Below are positions 16,010 through 27,027 of a DNA stretch of 64,000 nucleotides, one piece after another. The stretch covers positions 2,388 through 66,387 of the forward strand of contig NZ_LMMZ01000012.1 of NCBI RefSeq assembly GCF_001422885.1, in the 5' to 3' direction. Below the pieces are notes generated by a model. The model was given only the letters and a program-made list of their open reading frames with translations, did no database searches and was not told where the DNA came from. This DNA is from Methylobacterium sp. Leaf104. GTDB lineage: Bacteria; Pseudomonadota; Alphaproteobacteria; Rhizobiales; Beijerinckiaceae. Both the position numbers and the translations under genes were made by a program. Numbering within the stretch: the stretch's first letter is position 1; the number at the start of each line of letters is the position of its first letter.

Positions 16010-18985
16010 TCACGGTGGGGCCGCGAACCTGCGATGGACCAGAGCGGCCTCATCGGCCGTCAGGTTGTAGAGGGTCTCGATCGTCCGATCGAGACCGGAA
16101 CGAACCTCCCGGAAGCGCGGGATCGCCTCGGCCCGGACCTTGAGACTCGGATGGGCGGTGAGGTGCGCGCCGAGCTGCAGCAGGTGCCCGACCTGCGCGA
16201 CGATCGCGGCGTGGGTCCGCGCCTCGCCGGCATCCCCCAGGTCGAGCAGCCTGATAGGCAGGGCGGCGAGTTCGTTCGTCCCGACGTTGTTGTTGGAGCT
16301 GGTGAGCTGAAATCGCCATTGCAGCAGCCGGCTGTTCAGGCAGGCGAGGATGTATTCCGGCGACAGGTCACAGGTCGGAGCGACGACGACCGCGTTGGTC
16401 GAATCGGCGAAGTACCAGCCCGGCTCCGAGAGGGTCGCGACGATTCGATGTCGCTCGTCGACGCCGGTGATCCTCTGGGTCGCGATGCGCCGGACGCCGA
16501 CGGCATCCGGCGTGATGTGGGTTCGCTCGTACCGCACACGGTCAAACCATTCGACCCGGCCCTGGCTCAAGGTGCGATGGATCGCGTAAGCCGAGACCTC
16601 GACGCCCTTCAGGAGCCGGCTGTGTCGGGGATCGTCCGTGATGTAGGCGCGGTAGACCGTCTGGTTGATCTCGCCCCGGGCGATCCGAATGCCCTCGATC
16701 CCGTCGAGGCGCGCGACCGAGTTCGATTGATGCAGCTTCTTGGCCAGCTCCCATGAGGCCTGATCGGTGATCGGGATCGGCAGGCCCAGGGGATCGATGG
16801 CCGCCAGTTCGCTCCGTCGCATCGTGACGTCACGGGAGGGATCATCGAAGGACGCCCGGGGATAGACCTGGAGGCCGATGCGCGGATTGTGCTTGCGCCG
16901 GGACGGTGAGCGCTTGCGGCCTCCCACGACCACCGTCGACAGCTTGGCATCGTAGAAGACGCGATGCTGGCGGATGTCCTTCTGCGGAAAGGCCTGCGCG
17001 CTCAGCTCGTCGACCTGATCCAGGAGCGAGAGGCGCGTCTTCTTGCAGCTGAAGTCGGCCAGGATTGCCATGGGTACGATCATGCCCAGGGAACCGTTGT
17101 GCCTGACGAGTTCCAGGCTCTGGATCAGGAAGAACCGGAACAGGTTCAGCTTGCCGCCCTTCGCAGCGTCCAGGCGGTCCGTCCGGGCGAGGTAGGCGCG
17201 GAAGACGTCGTGCGGCCAGGAGGCCGCGCCGCGCTCCTTCTCGATGACGTCGTAGGGCGGATTGCCGATGACCGCGTCGAACCAGCCGCGGGCACGGACC
17301 TCCGGAAACGACAGCTCCCACGAGAACGGTTTCGCCTCGGTGATCCGCAGGTCGGCCGGCAGAAGTGCGTAGGCATCCTGTCCGACGAGGCTGTTTCCGA
17401 CATGGATGTTGCCGGACAGGTCCGGAAGAAACGTCTCGTTCGGGAACAGCACCCTCTGCCGCCCCAGGGTGGATTGGGTCTCGCCCTCGAGGATCTTGAG
17501 ATAGATCGACATCTCCGAGACTTCGACCGCTTGGCGATCGATATCGACACCGAAGATACAATCCTTGGCGATGCGCTTCTTGAGCTCGCTGGTCAGCTTC
17601 AGGTCGCCATGCGAGTCGATATAAATGGATTTCCCGTCCCGCTTGTCCACGTTGAGATGGTAATAGTGGATATGCGCCTGGAAGAGCTTTTCCAACGCAC
17701 GGATCAGGAAGGTCCCGGAGCCGCAGGCCGGATCGAGGATCCGGATCCGGCGCATCTGTTCCGGGGTCTTGCCCTCGAGGAGCGGCGCCAGGGCGCCGTC
17801 GACGATGTGGGCGACGATGTGTTCGGGCGTGTAGAAGACGCCGCCCTGCTTCCGAATTTCGGGCTTCGGGGTCACGTTCCCCTGTGCGTCGATGATCGAG
17901 CCGAGGAAGCGCTCGTAGACGGAACCCAGGATCTCGATCGGCAGGGTGCTGAAGAGGTAGGGCGACTCGTCCCCGGCCAGATGATCGATGAAATCCGCGA
18001 GCCACCGGTCATCGACCACGCAGGACTCGACGAAGTGGGACGGCGTTCCGGCCCGGCCGTAAAGCCCACCGTTGAAGGCCGCCCGCATGTTCGCCTGGTT
18101 GCCGACGATCAGGATCCACAACTCACCCTTCCGGCGTCCGTGCCGCTCCCAGAGCGCCAGCGCCTGCCGGAGCGTCTGGAAGGTATCGATGTCGCGATCC
18201 TCGCAGACCCGCTGGAAGATGAGGCGATCGAGGATCACCTGGACGGCTTCGTTGATCGAGTCCACGTCCCAGTGCAGGGCGGCATTGTGCCGGATCAGGG
18301 ACTTGGCCAGCCGGGCGCGCTCGCCTTCGAGATACTGCAGGAAATCGGTATCGACGGCCCGGTTGCGGTCCGGCTTGATCAGCCAGAGTTGTCGGTCGGT
18401 CCGGGAGGTGACCTTGGGCAGGTTCTGGATGAAGGCTTCCAGGGATCCGGCCGCGACGGCTTGCCGTGACAGCAGATCCCAGATCTTGGGCGCCGCATCC
18501 AGGTAATCCTGGTAGCAGAGGCGCCAGCCCGGCACGACGCTGAACGGCTTCTCCCGGCTCGGTTTCCCCCCGACGACGAACAGGTTCAGCTCGTCGAAAT
18601 TCGTCGTCAGGCCGATCCAGAGACGCAGATTGTAGACGTAGTTCTGCAGCTGGAACCGGTGGTTCTCGAGCTTCTCGGGAAACTTCTTCGCTTCGCAGAC
18701 GAACCGATCGAACCCGCCGATCCGAAACACGTAATCGGCTTTGCCGTTGATGATCCCATCATAGGCCCTGTACTCGACCCGCACGTCTCGCATGAAGGGC
18801 GGATCGTCCTTCGTATTCCTGACGTCCCAGCCCAAGGCCTCGAAGAACGGATCCAGGTACTCGTTTCGCAGCGAGTATTCGTCCATGCCCTTGCGATACT
18901 CCGGACGATATTTCGCGAAGCGCTGGCACAACCGGTCCAGCACTTGGAGAAATTGATCGAACTCGCGGCCTCGCTGCAGGTCCAT
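16010..18985 (-). CDS. Type IIG-like restriction-modification enzyme (fused endonuclease-methyltransferase)
   Basis: A 991-residue single-chain enzyme. The N-terminal PD-(D/E)XK-type nuclease region shows NEYLDPFFEALGW (Glu41), then GKADYVFRI (Asp84) and VCEAKKF (Glu98, Lys100). The central gamma-type N6-adenine methyltransferase domain has the SAM motif ILDPACGSGTFLIRALEKLF (near 415) and the catalytic NPPYDVIEKERG (near 575). The C-terminal third should be the target-recognition domain. Such proteins cut and methylate by themselves, so no partner gene is needed and none is adjacent. ATG 18985 is chosen; the frame extends to 19102, but the extra residues look unlike protein. It converges with the acyl-CoA synthetase, 27 bases apart. 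Probably horizontally acquired. Confidence 0.85.
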   Translation of the reverse strand: MDLQRGREFDQFLQVLDRLCQRFAKYRPEYRKGMDEYSLRNEYLDPFFEALGWDVRNTKDDPPFMRDVRVEYRAYDGIINGKADYVFRIGGFDRFVCEAKKFPEKLENHRFQLQNYVYNLRLWIGLTTNFDELNLFVVGGKPSREKPFSVVPGWRLCYQDYLDAAPKIWDLLSRQAVAAGSLEAFIQNLPKVTSRTDRQLWLIKPDRNRAVDTDFLQYLEGERARLAKSLIRHNAALHWDVDSINEAVQVILDRLIFQRVCEDRDIDTFQTLRQALALWERHGRRKGELWILIVGNQANMRAAFNGGLYGRAGTPSHFVESCVVDDRWLADFIDHLAGDESPYLFSTLPIEILGSVYERFLGSIIDAQGNVTPKPEIRKQGGVFYTPEHIVAHIVDGALAPLLEGKTPEQMRRIRILDPACGSGTFLIRALEKLFQAHIHYYHLNVDKRDGKSIYIDSHGDLKLTSELKKRIAKDCIFGVDIDRQAVEVSEMSIYLKILEGETQSTLGRQRVLFPNETFLPDLSGNIHVGNSLVGQDAYALLPADLRITEAKPFSWELSFPEVRARGWFDAVIGNPPYDVIEKERGAASWPHDVFRAYLARTDRLDAAKGGKLNLFRFFLIQSLELVRHNGSLGMIVPMAILADFSCKKTRLSLLDQVDELSAQAFPQKDIRQHRVFYDAKLSTVVVGGRKRSPSRRKHNPRIGLQVYPRASFDDPSRDVTMRRSELAAIDPLGLPIPITDQASWELAKKLHQSNSVARLDGIEGIRIARGEINQTVYRAYITDDPRHSRLLKGVEVSAYAIHRTLSQGRVEWFDRVRYERTHITPDAVGVRRIATQRITGVDERHRIVATLSEPGWYFADSTNAVVVAPTCDLSPEYILACLNSRLLQWRFQLTSSNNNVGTNELAALPIRLLDLGDAGEARTHAAIVAQVGHLLQLGAHLTAHPSLKVRAEAIPRFREVRSGLDRTIETLYNLTADEAALVHRRFAAPP

Positions 18986-19423
18986 CCAACACACTCCAAC
19001 GCATCCGCATCCGTCTCGAACGAGCGTTCCGGGGTCAGCCGATCGCCGGACCGGCACCAGGGCGAGGAAGGACAGGCTTCGCTGCCCGCCGGGCTTTCCC
19101 ACTCGGCGGTGCAGGGCGCTGCCGCGCAGACCGCATCGACCTGCGTCCGAAGGGACCGGGTGGAATCCAAGGGACCGGTACTCCGCCGGGGCGGGATCCG
19201 ATCCGACGCACAGGCGAACCGGCGAAGCCTGCGAGGTCGGGGCGATCGTTGGCGGAAACGCTACGCATGAGCCAACCTAACGTTGGATACGAATTTATTC
19301 TAGGTATTATTTTCCAATCGTCCTGGGCGCTGTCGAACGCACCGGAATCTGGAAGACAGAACGAAAAAAGGCCGGGCTTTCGCCCGGCCTCGCGTCGTCT
19401 GTGCGTGGGGTGGCTGCGCGCGC
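18986..19423. other. Intergenic region upstream of the restriction enzyme gene
   Basis: The interval lies between two leftward genes. An AT-rich patch at about 19265-19320 is the likeliest promoter area for the restriction enzyme gene. The part next to typA contains that gene's intrinsic terminator (19364-19389). No reading frame in the interval has a ribosome-binding site and recognisable product. Confidence 0.5.
19364..19389 (-). terminator. Intrinsic terminator of typA
   Basis: Read on the minus strand, GGCCGGGCG - AAA - GCCCGGCC forms a strong GC stem with a short loop, followed at once by TTTTTT. It begins 35 bases after the typA stop codon. This is the clearest rho-independent terminator in the window. 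Confidence 0.85.
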
Positions 19424-21244
<1,821 letters not shown>

Positions 21245-21266
21245 AGGGTATCCGGAAGCGAGAAGA

Positions 21267-21284
21267 GCCCGTCACGCGACGGGC
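21267..21284 (-). repeat. Hairpin in the leader of typA, or terminator of the MFS gene
   Basis: GCCCGTC (21267-21273) and GACGGGC (21278-21284) are perfectly complementary around a 4-base loop. On the minus strand, the stem is followed by a pyrimidine-rich TCTTCTC. It lies after the MFS gene and 23 bases before the typA start, so it may be a weak terminator for the former or a structured leader of the latter. Confidence 0.45.
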
Positions 21285-21401
21285 CGCAAGAATGCGGCCG
21301 GCAGCGCCGGGTCACGGGATCGAGCTATCGCGTCGCAATATAAGGTGTGGGGCTCCGGGGCAAGGGGCGACCGCCGAGAGACCGGGCATGCCCCACCCTC
21401 G

Positions 21402-22718
21402 TCAGGCGCGAGCGGCCTCGGGGCGCGGGGTGCGCGCCCGGTAGCGGCCCAGGGCCGTGACACAGACGAACGATATCGCCGCGAGCGTGGTGCCGAAGGC
21501 GGCGATAGGCCACCAATGGCCCTGGAAGCGCTCGGCCAGGACGGTGCCGATGATCGGGGTGAGCCCGCCCGCCACCGCGCCGCAGACCTGATAGGCCACC
21601 GAGATCGCGGTGTAGCGCACCCGCGTCGGGAAGGCGCCGGCCACGTAGCCGGCGATGACCGCGTAGAAGGTGGCGCTGCCCACCACGTTGAGGGCGAGCC
21701 CCAGCATCAGGGCGGGCACCGAGCCGAGGTCCACGAGGAGGAACAGCGGATAGGGCGCCAGCATCGCCCAGATCAGGGTGCCCTGAAGGAACAGCCGCTC
21801 GTTGCGGATGGCCTCCGCGAGGCGCGCGCCCACCGGCGTCATCACGAACTGGACGCAGGCCGCCACCAGCAGCGCGTCGAGGATCGTGGCGCGCGGCAGG
21901 CCCAGATACTGGGTCGTGTAGGTGATCATGAAGGTGTTGAAGAGATAGACCGAGCCGATGGCGAAGGTGTTGGCGCCGGTCGCGAGGGCGACGGGCGCCA
22001 AGCTGGTGGCGAGCACCTCGCGGATGGGCGCGGGCACCGGGCCGCGCGCCACCCGGTTCGCCTCGAAATCCGGTGATTCGCCGACGCCGAGGCGGATGAA
22101 CAGGCCGACGAAGAGCAGGACGATGCTGACGAGGAAGGGTAGCCGCCAGCCCCAGGCGAGAAAGCTCCCCTTGTCCATCAGCCCCGCGAGGCGGAAGGCC
22201 AGCAGCGACAGGATCTGCCCCGCCGGGCTGCCGAGTTGCGCGAAGGAGGCGAAGAAGGTCGAGCGACCCTTCGGCGCGTGCTCGGCGGCCAGCAGCACCG
22301 CCCCGCCCCATTCGCCGCCCACCGCGATGCCCTGGAGGATGCGCAGGCAGACCAGCGCGATCGGGGCCCAGATCCCGATGCTGGCATAGGTCGGCAGCAG
22401 GCCGATGCCGGTGGTGGCCAGCCCCATCATCACCAGGGTGACGACGAGCGCCTTCTTGCGGCCGAGCCGGTCGCCGACATGGCCGAACACCAACCCACCG
22501 AGGGGACGGGCGAGGAAGCCCACCGCGAAGGTGCCGAAGGCGGCCAGCGTCGCCACGAAGGGCGTCGCCTCGGCAAAGAACAGCGGTCCGAACACCAGGG
22601 CGGCGGCGGTGCCGTAGATGAAGAAGTCGTACCACTCGATGGTGGTGCCGACGAAGGCGGCGACGGCGGCCCGCGCGGGCTGGCGCGGCGCAGGGTCTGT
22701 CATCGGGGTCGGGCGCAT
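21402..22718 (-). CDS. MFS metabolite:H+ symporter (MHS family)
   Basis: A 438-residue transporter with 12 predicted membrane segments. The N-terminus GTTIEWYDFFIYGTAAALVF and the loop GHVGDRLGRKKALVVTLVMMG are the signature of the metabolite:H+ symporter branch (relatives of KgtP, ShiA and ProP). Other family blocks are RILQGIAVGGEWGGAVLLAAEHAP and RGFFASFAQLGSPAG-like sequence. Substrates in this branch are organic acids such as alpha-ketoglutarate, citrate or shikimate, or betaine; which one applies here cannot be told. ATG 22718 has GAGAGAA seven bases upstream. The divergent LysR gene 160 bases away is the likely regulator. Confidence 0.88.
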   Translation of the reverse strand: MRPTPMTDPAPRQPARAAVAAFVGTTIEWYDFFIYGTAAALVFGPLFFAEATPFVATLAAFGTFAVGFLARPLGGLVFGHVGDRLGRKKALVVTLVMMGLATTGIGLLPTYASIGIWAPIALVCLRILQGIAVGGEWGGAVLLAAEHAPKGRSTFFASFAQLGSPAGQILSLLAFRLAGLMDKGSFLAWGWRLPFLVSIVLLFVGLFIRLGVGESPDFEANRVARGPVPAPIREVLATSLAPVALATGANTFAIGSVYLFNTFMITYTTQYLGLPRATILDALLVAACVQFVMTPVGARLAEAIRNERLFLQGTLIWAMLAPYPLFLLVDLGSVPALMLGLALNVVGSATFYAVIAGYVAGAFPTRVRYTAISVAYQVCGAVAGGLTPIIGTVLAERFQGHWWPIAAFGTTLAAISFVCVTALGRYRARTPRPEAARA

Positions 22719-22879
22719 GCGCGATTCTCTCGGGGCATCAAGGCCGTGGCACCCAGCAAGGGACGGACCGATCGGCCGGACGGCGTCGGAGCGGCCTCCA
22801 CCTTGCCGGTTCGCGCGCCTGGATGCGAGAGTTCGCGGCCGGTTTCCGGAGCGGCAGGGGGCGGCGCCGAAGGACGACG

Positions 22880-23779
22880 ATGGAACTCAAGTGGATCGAG
22901 GACTTCATCAGCCTCGCCGAGACCCGCAGCTTCTCGCGCTCGGCCGAAGCGCGCTTCGTCACGCAATCGGCCTTCAGCCGGCGCATCCGCTCCCTGGAGG
23001 TCTGGCTCGGCACCGTGCTCCTCGACCGCAGCACCTACCCGATCACCCTCACGGCGGATGGCCGCCAGTTCCTTGAGACCGCCGAGGAGGTCCTCCGCCT
23101 CCTCACCCTCAGCCGCACCGACTTCCGCAACCGGAGCGAGCGCTCGAGCCTGCCGGTGGTGACGATCGCGGCGCTCCACTCCCTCTGCCTGTCCGTCCTG
23201 CCCCGCTGGCTGAACGGCATCCGCGAGGCGGTGGGGCCCATGGCGAGCCGGGTCCTGCCCGACAACTTCAACATCTGCGTCCAGGCCCTGGTGGAGGGCG
23301 GCTACGACCTGCTGCTGACCTATCACCATCCGGGCATCCCGATGCCCCTCGATCCGGAGCGATACCCGCATCGGGTCATCGGGCGCGACAGCCTCGTGGC
23401 GGTGGCCGCTCCGGACGGCCTCCCGCCCGACCGAGACGGCCGGCTGCCGCTGCTGCAGTATTCGCGCGGCTCCTTCCTCGGTCTCCTGGCCGCCATCGCC
23501 CAGTCCAGGGAAGGCGCGCCGGTCACCTACCCCATTCACACGAACGAGAATTCCATGGCCGAGGCCCTGCGCTCCATGGCGCTGGCCGGCCACGGCGTGG
23601 CCTGGCTCCCCGTCAGCCTGGTGGCGGGCGAGATCGCCGCCGGTGCCCTGGAAGTGGTCAGTTCCGAGATGCTGATGGAGATCCGGCTCTACCGCAGCGC
23701 CGAGCGCGCCCGGCCCTTCCTCGATGCGGTCTGGGCCGCCGCCGCCCTCGATGAGCCAAACTATGCATTGCAGGAATAA
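22880..23779 (+). CDS. LysR-family transcriptional regulator
   Basis: A 299-residue LTTR. The N-terminal winged helix-turn-helix reads MELKWIEDFISLAETRSFSR, then SAEARFVTQSAFSRRIRSLE and LGTVLLDRSTYPITLTADGR (residues 1-60), and a periplasmic-binding-protein-like effector domain follows from about residue 90. ATG 22880 is chosen because the HTH begins there; the longer upstream frame is Arg-rich and unlike the family. The gene is divergent from the MHS-type transporter, the usual arrangement in which the regulator senses the transported metabolite and also represses itself. The 160-base interval should hold the operator, though no clear T-N11-A site could be fixed by eye. Confidence 0.9.
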   Translation: MELKWIEDFISLAETRSFSRSAEARFVTQSAFSRRIRSLEVWLGTVLLDRSTYPITLTADGRQFLETAEEVLRLLTLSRTDFRNRSERSSLPVVTIAALHSLCLSVLPRWLNGIREAVGPMASRVLPDNFNICVQALVEGGYDLLLTYHHPGIPMPLDPERYPHRVIGRDSLVAVAAPDGLPPDRDGRLPLLQYSRGSFLGLLAAIAQSREGAPVTYPIHTNENSMAEALRSMALAGHGVAWLPVSLVAGEIAAGALEVVSSEMLMEIRLYRSAERARPFLDAVWAAAALDEPNYALQE

Positions 23780-23999
23780 ACTCGGTCGAAACTAGCATTG
23801 GCGTCCGCGAAGGCACGGGACTACTGCCCTCCTCGGCGGCGCACCGAGCCGCAGCCGCCCCGCCGCGAACCCCGGGCGCGACACATCCCGACCTTCCACG
23901 AAGACCCCAGGCGAAGCCGCCCGCGCGGCTGCGCCGACGCGTCCGCGTGGCCGTTTCCCGCCGAGCACGCCGATCGCAGCCGGACACCAGGAGAGAGCC

Positions 24000-25415
24000 G
24001 TGACCGACCATCCGACCCGCACCGAGCACGACCTTCTGGGCGACCGGGAGGTGCCGCAGGGGGCCTATTACGGCGTCCACACCCTCCGGGCGGTCGAGAA
24101 CTTCGCGATCACCGGCCGGACCCTGGCCGACTGCCCGGACCTCATCAACGCGCTCGCGGCGATCAAGCAGGCCGCGGCGCTGGCCAACCGCGAGCTCGGC
24201 CTCCTCGACGCGGCCCGCACGGACGCCATCGTGGCGGCCTGCGAGGAGATCCGCGCCGGCGCCCTGCACGACCAGTTCGTGGTGGACCTGATCCAGGGCG
24301 GGGCCGGCACCTCCACCAACATGAATGCCAACGAGGTCATCGCCAACCGGGCGCTGGAGATCCTCGGCCACGGGCGCGGCGCCTACGAGCACCTGCACCC
24401 GAACGAGCACGTCAACATGGGCCAGAGCACCAACGACGTGTACCCGACCGCCCTGAAGATCGCCGCCACCGGCGCCATCCGCCGGCTGATCGAGGCGATG
24501 GCGGCCCTGCGCGGCAGCTTCGCCGCCAAGGCGACCGAGTTCGCCGACATCCTGAAGATGGGCCGCACCCAGCTGCAGGACGCGGTACCGATGACCCTGG
24601 GCCAGGAATTCGGCACCTACGCACTGATGCTGCGCGAGGACGAGGCCCGGCTGGGGGAAGCGGCGCTGCTGATCCGCGAGATCAACATGGGCGCCACCGC
24701 CATCGGCACCGGCATCACCGCACATCCCCTCTACGCCGCCCTCGTCTGCGCGCGCCTGTCCGAGATCACCGGCATCCCTCTCCAGACCGCCGAGGATCTC
24801 GTCGAGGCGACCCAGGATTGCGGCGCCTTCGTGCAACTCTCGGGCGTGCTCAAGCGGGTGGCCGTCAAGCTGTCGAAGACCTGCAACGACCTGCGGCTCC
24901 TCTCCAGCGGCCCGCGGGCCGGCTTCAACGAGATCAACCTGCCGGCGCGCCAGGCGGGCTCCTCGATCATGCCCGGCAAGGTCAACCCGGTGATCCCCGA
25001 GGTGGTCAACCAGGTCGCCTTCGAGGTCATCGGCAACGACGTGACCATCACCTTCGCGGCCGAGGCCGGCCAGCTCCAACTCAACGCCTTCGAACCGGTC
25101 ATCGCCTACAGCCTGTTCAACAGCCTCACGCACCTGCGCGCGGCCTGCATCACCCTCGACGTCCACTGCATCCAGGGCATCACCGCCAACCGCGAGCGCC
25201 TGCGGGCCAGCGTCGAGCAATCGATCGGCATCGTCACCGCCCTCAACCCCTATATCGGCTATCGCAACGCCACCGCCGTGGCCCTGGAGGCCCATGCCAC
25301 CGGGCGCGGGGTCTACGAGCTCGTCCTCGAGAGGGGCCTGATGGCCCAGGCGCAGCTCGACGCCGTGCTCCAGCCGGACCGCCTGACGCGACCGCAGGCC
25401 TTCGCAGCGGCCTGA
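24000..25415 (+). CDS. aspA: Aspartate ammonia-lyase
   Basis: A 471-residue member of the fumarase/aspartase superfamily, which deaminates L-aspartate to fumarate and ammonia. Motifs include HDLLGDREVPQGAYYGVHT at the N-terminus, GGAGTSTNMNANEVIANRA, HPNEHVNMGQSTNDVYPTA, and the mobile-loop signature GSSIMPGKVNPVIPEVVNQV with its catalytic Ser (about 320-340). The PEVVNQ continuation and AYYGVHT start favour aspartase over class II fumarase. The start is GTG 24000 with GGAGAG upstream. The symporter gene 280 bases downstream would import the substrate, giving a small aspartate-use unit. Confidence 0.93.
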   Translation: MTDHPTRTEHDLLGDREVPQGAYYGVHTLRAVENFAITGRTLADCPDLINALAAIKQAAALANRELGLLDAARTDAIVAACEEIRAGALHDQFVVDLIQGGAGTSTNMNANEVIANRALEILGHGRGAYEHLHPNEHVNMGQSTNDVYPTALKIAATGAIRRLIEAMAALRGSFAAKATEFADILKMGRTQLQDAVPMTLGQEFGTYALMLREDEARLGEAALLIREINMGATAIGTGITAHPLYAALVCARLSEITGIPLQTAEDLVEATQDCGAFVQLSGVLKRVAVKLSKTCNDLRLLSSGPRAGFNEINLPARQAGSSIMPGKVNPVIPEVVNQVAFEVIGNDVTITFAAEAGQLQLNAFEPVIAYSLFNSLTHLRAACITLDVHCIQGITANRERLRASVEQSIGIVTALNPYIGYRNATAVALEAHATGRGVYELVLERGLMAQAQLDAVLQPDRLTRPQAFAAA

Positions 25416-25694
25416 GCCAGACGCCTTCGGTGATCGTGCGGACCTCCCCACCCCCCTCGCGCGGAGGGGCCGGGCGTGGCTCCTCCAGCTTTCGCACCGT
25501 CAGGGCCACCCGACCGCCCTCGCTTCCAACGGCGCCCCGCACGCCCGGTCGATCTCGGACAGGTCCGAGATCCACCGGGGAGGAGAGCCGCGTACCGTCA
25601 AGCTCGACACCTCGGGTCACGCCATGACCCGCGACGAGACCTCGAATCCAAGCGCCTCGATGACGCGCGCCAATCAAACCTCGGGAGGCACACC

Positions 25695-27023
25695 ATGACC
25701 CACGGCGACACCAAGGCGGACGGCAAGAAACCCGGCCGCCTGACCCTCTACACGGGCCTCGGCCTCGTGCTCGGAATCCTCGTCGGGGCGATCCTGCACG
25801 GGATGGCGGCGGGGCCGGCGGAAGCCAAGGAGATCGCCGGCTACCTCACCCTCTGCACCGACATCTTCCTGCGCCTGATCAAGATGATCATCGCGCCCCT
25901 GGTCTTCGCCACGATCGTGTCGGGCATCGCGAGCTTCGGCGACACCCGCTCCGTCGGACGGGTCGCCGCCATGGCCATGGGCTGGTTCCTCACCGCCTCC
26001 GTGGTGTCGCTGACCCTCGGCTTCCTCGTGGCGAACCTGTTCCAGCCCGGCGCCGGGCTCGCCCTGCCGCTGCCGGATGCCGGCACGCAGACCGGGCTGA
26101 AGGCCGCCTCGCTCAATCTGCGCGACTTCCTCACCCACGTGTTCCCGACCAGCATCGTCTCCGCCATGGCGACCAACGAGGTGCTGCAGATCCTGGTGTT
26201 CTCGATCTTCTTCGGCTCCGGCCTCAGCGTGATCGACCGGCGCTACGCCGATCCGATGGTGCACATGATCGACGGCCTCGCCCGCGTGATGTTCGCCGTC
26301 ACGGACGCGGTGATGCGGCTGGCACCCCTGGCGGTCTTCGCCGCGATCGCGGCGGTGATCACCGTCCAGGGCCTCGGCGTCCTCATCGACTACGGCAAGT
26401 TCATCGGCGCGTTCTACCTCGGCCTGGCGGTCCTCTGGGTGATCCTGATCGGCGCCGGCTGGCTCGTCCTCGGCAACCGGGTGGTGCGCCTCTTGGATCT
26501 CCTGCGTGCGCCGATGATCCTGGCGTTCTCCACCGCCTCGAGCGAGGCCGCCTTCCCCCGCACCGTCGAGGTGCTGGAGAAATTCGGCGTGCGCCCCCGC
26601 GTCACCGGCTTCGTGCTGCCGCTCGGCTACTCGCTCAACCTCGACGGCTCGATGATGTACCAGGCGATGGCGGCGCTCTTCATCGCCCAGGCCTTCGGCA
26701 TCCATCTCGGCGTGGCCGAGCAGTTCACCATGCTCCTCGTCATGATGGTGACGAGCAAGGGTATCGCCGGTGTGCCGCGCGCCTCCCTCGTGGTGGTGGC
26801 CGCGACCGTGCCGATGTTCGGACTGCCGGCCGCCGGCATCCTGCTGATCATGGGTGTCGACCAGATCCTCGACATGGGCCGCACCGTCACCAACGTCCTC
26901 GGCAACGGCCTCGCCACGGCGGCCGTCGCCCAGTGGCAGGGCGAGATGGATGCCGAGAGGGAAACCGGAACGGACGCGCCGACGGCGGAGGCGGGGGCGA
27001 TGCTGGCCCCGGCCCGGGCCTGA
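25695..27023 (+). CDS. Dicarboxylate/amino acid:cation symporter (DAACS, DctA/GltP type)
   Basis: A 442-residue inner-membrane carrier. Family motifs are MIIAPLVFATIVSGIAS in TM3, the Ser-rich hairpin loop FSTASSEAAFP, the NMDGT-like NLDGSMMYQ in TM7, and GIAGVPRASLVVVAATVPMFGLP in hairpin 2. These coordinate sodium ions or protons and the acidic substrate. The neighbouring aspA makes aspartate the best guess; C4-dicarboxylates are the alternative. ATG 25695 has GGGAGG upstream; earlier codons in the frame are not family-like. The C-terminal tail of about 35 residues is soluble. It ends four bases before the convergent hypothetical gene. Confidence 0.9.
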   Translation: MTHGDTKADGKKPGRLTLYTGLGLVLGILVGAILHGMAAGPAEAKEIAGYLTLCTDIFLRLIKMIIAPLVFATIVSGIASFGDTRSVGRVAAMAMGWFLTASVVSLTLGFLVANLFQPGAGLALPLPDAGTQTGLKAASLNLRDFLTHVFPTSIVSAMATNEVLQILVFSIFFGSGLSVIDRRYADPMVHMIDGLARVMFAVTDAVMRLAPLAVFAAIAAVITVQGLGVLIDYGKFIGAFYLGLAVLWVILIGAGWLVLGNRVVRLLDLLRAPMILAFSTASSEAAFPRTVEVLEKFGVRPRVTGFVLPLGYSLNLDGSMMYQAMAALFIAQAFGIHLGVAEQFTMLLVMMVTSKGIAGVPRASLVVVAATVPMFGLPAAGILLIMGVDQILDMGRTVTNVLGNGLATAAVAQWQGEMDAERETGTDAPTAEAGAMLAPARA

Positions 27024-27027
27024 GGCG

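Noticed and set aside
24000..25415. Fumarase C instead of aspartase
   Set aside because: The GSSIMPGKVNP loop is shared by both, but the PEVVNQ continuation, the AYYGVHT start and the aspartate-type symporter downstream favour aspartase.
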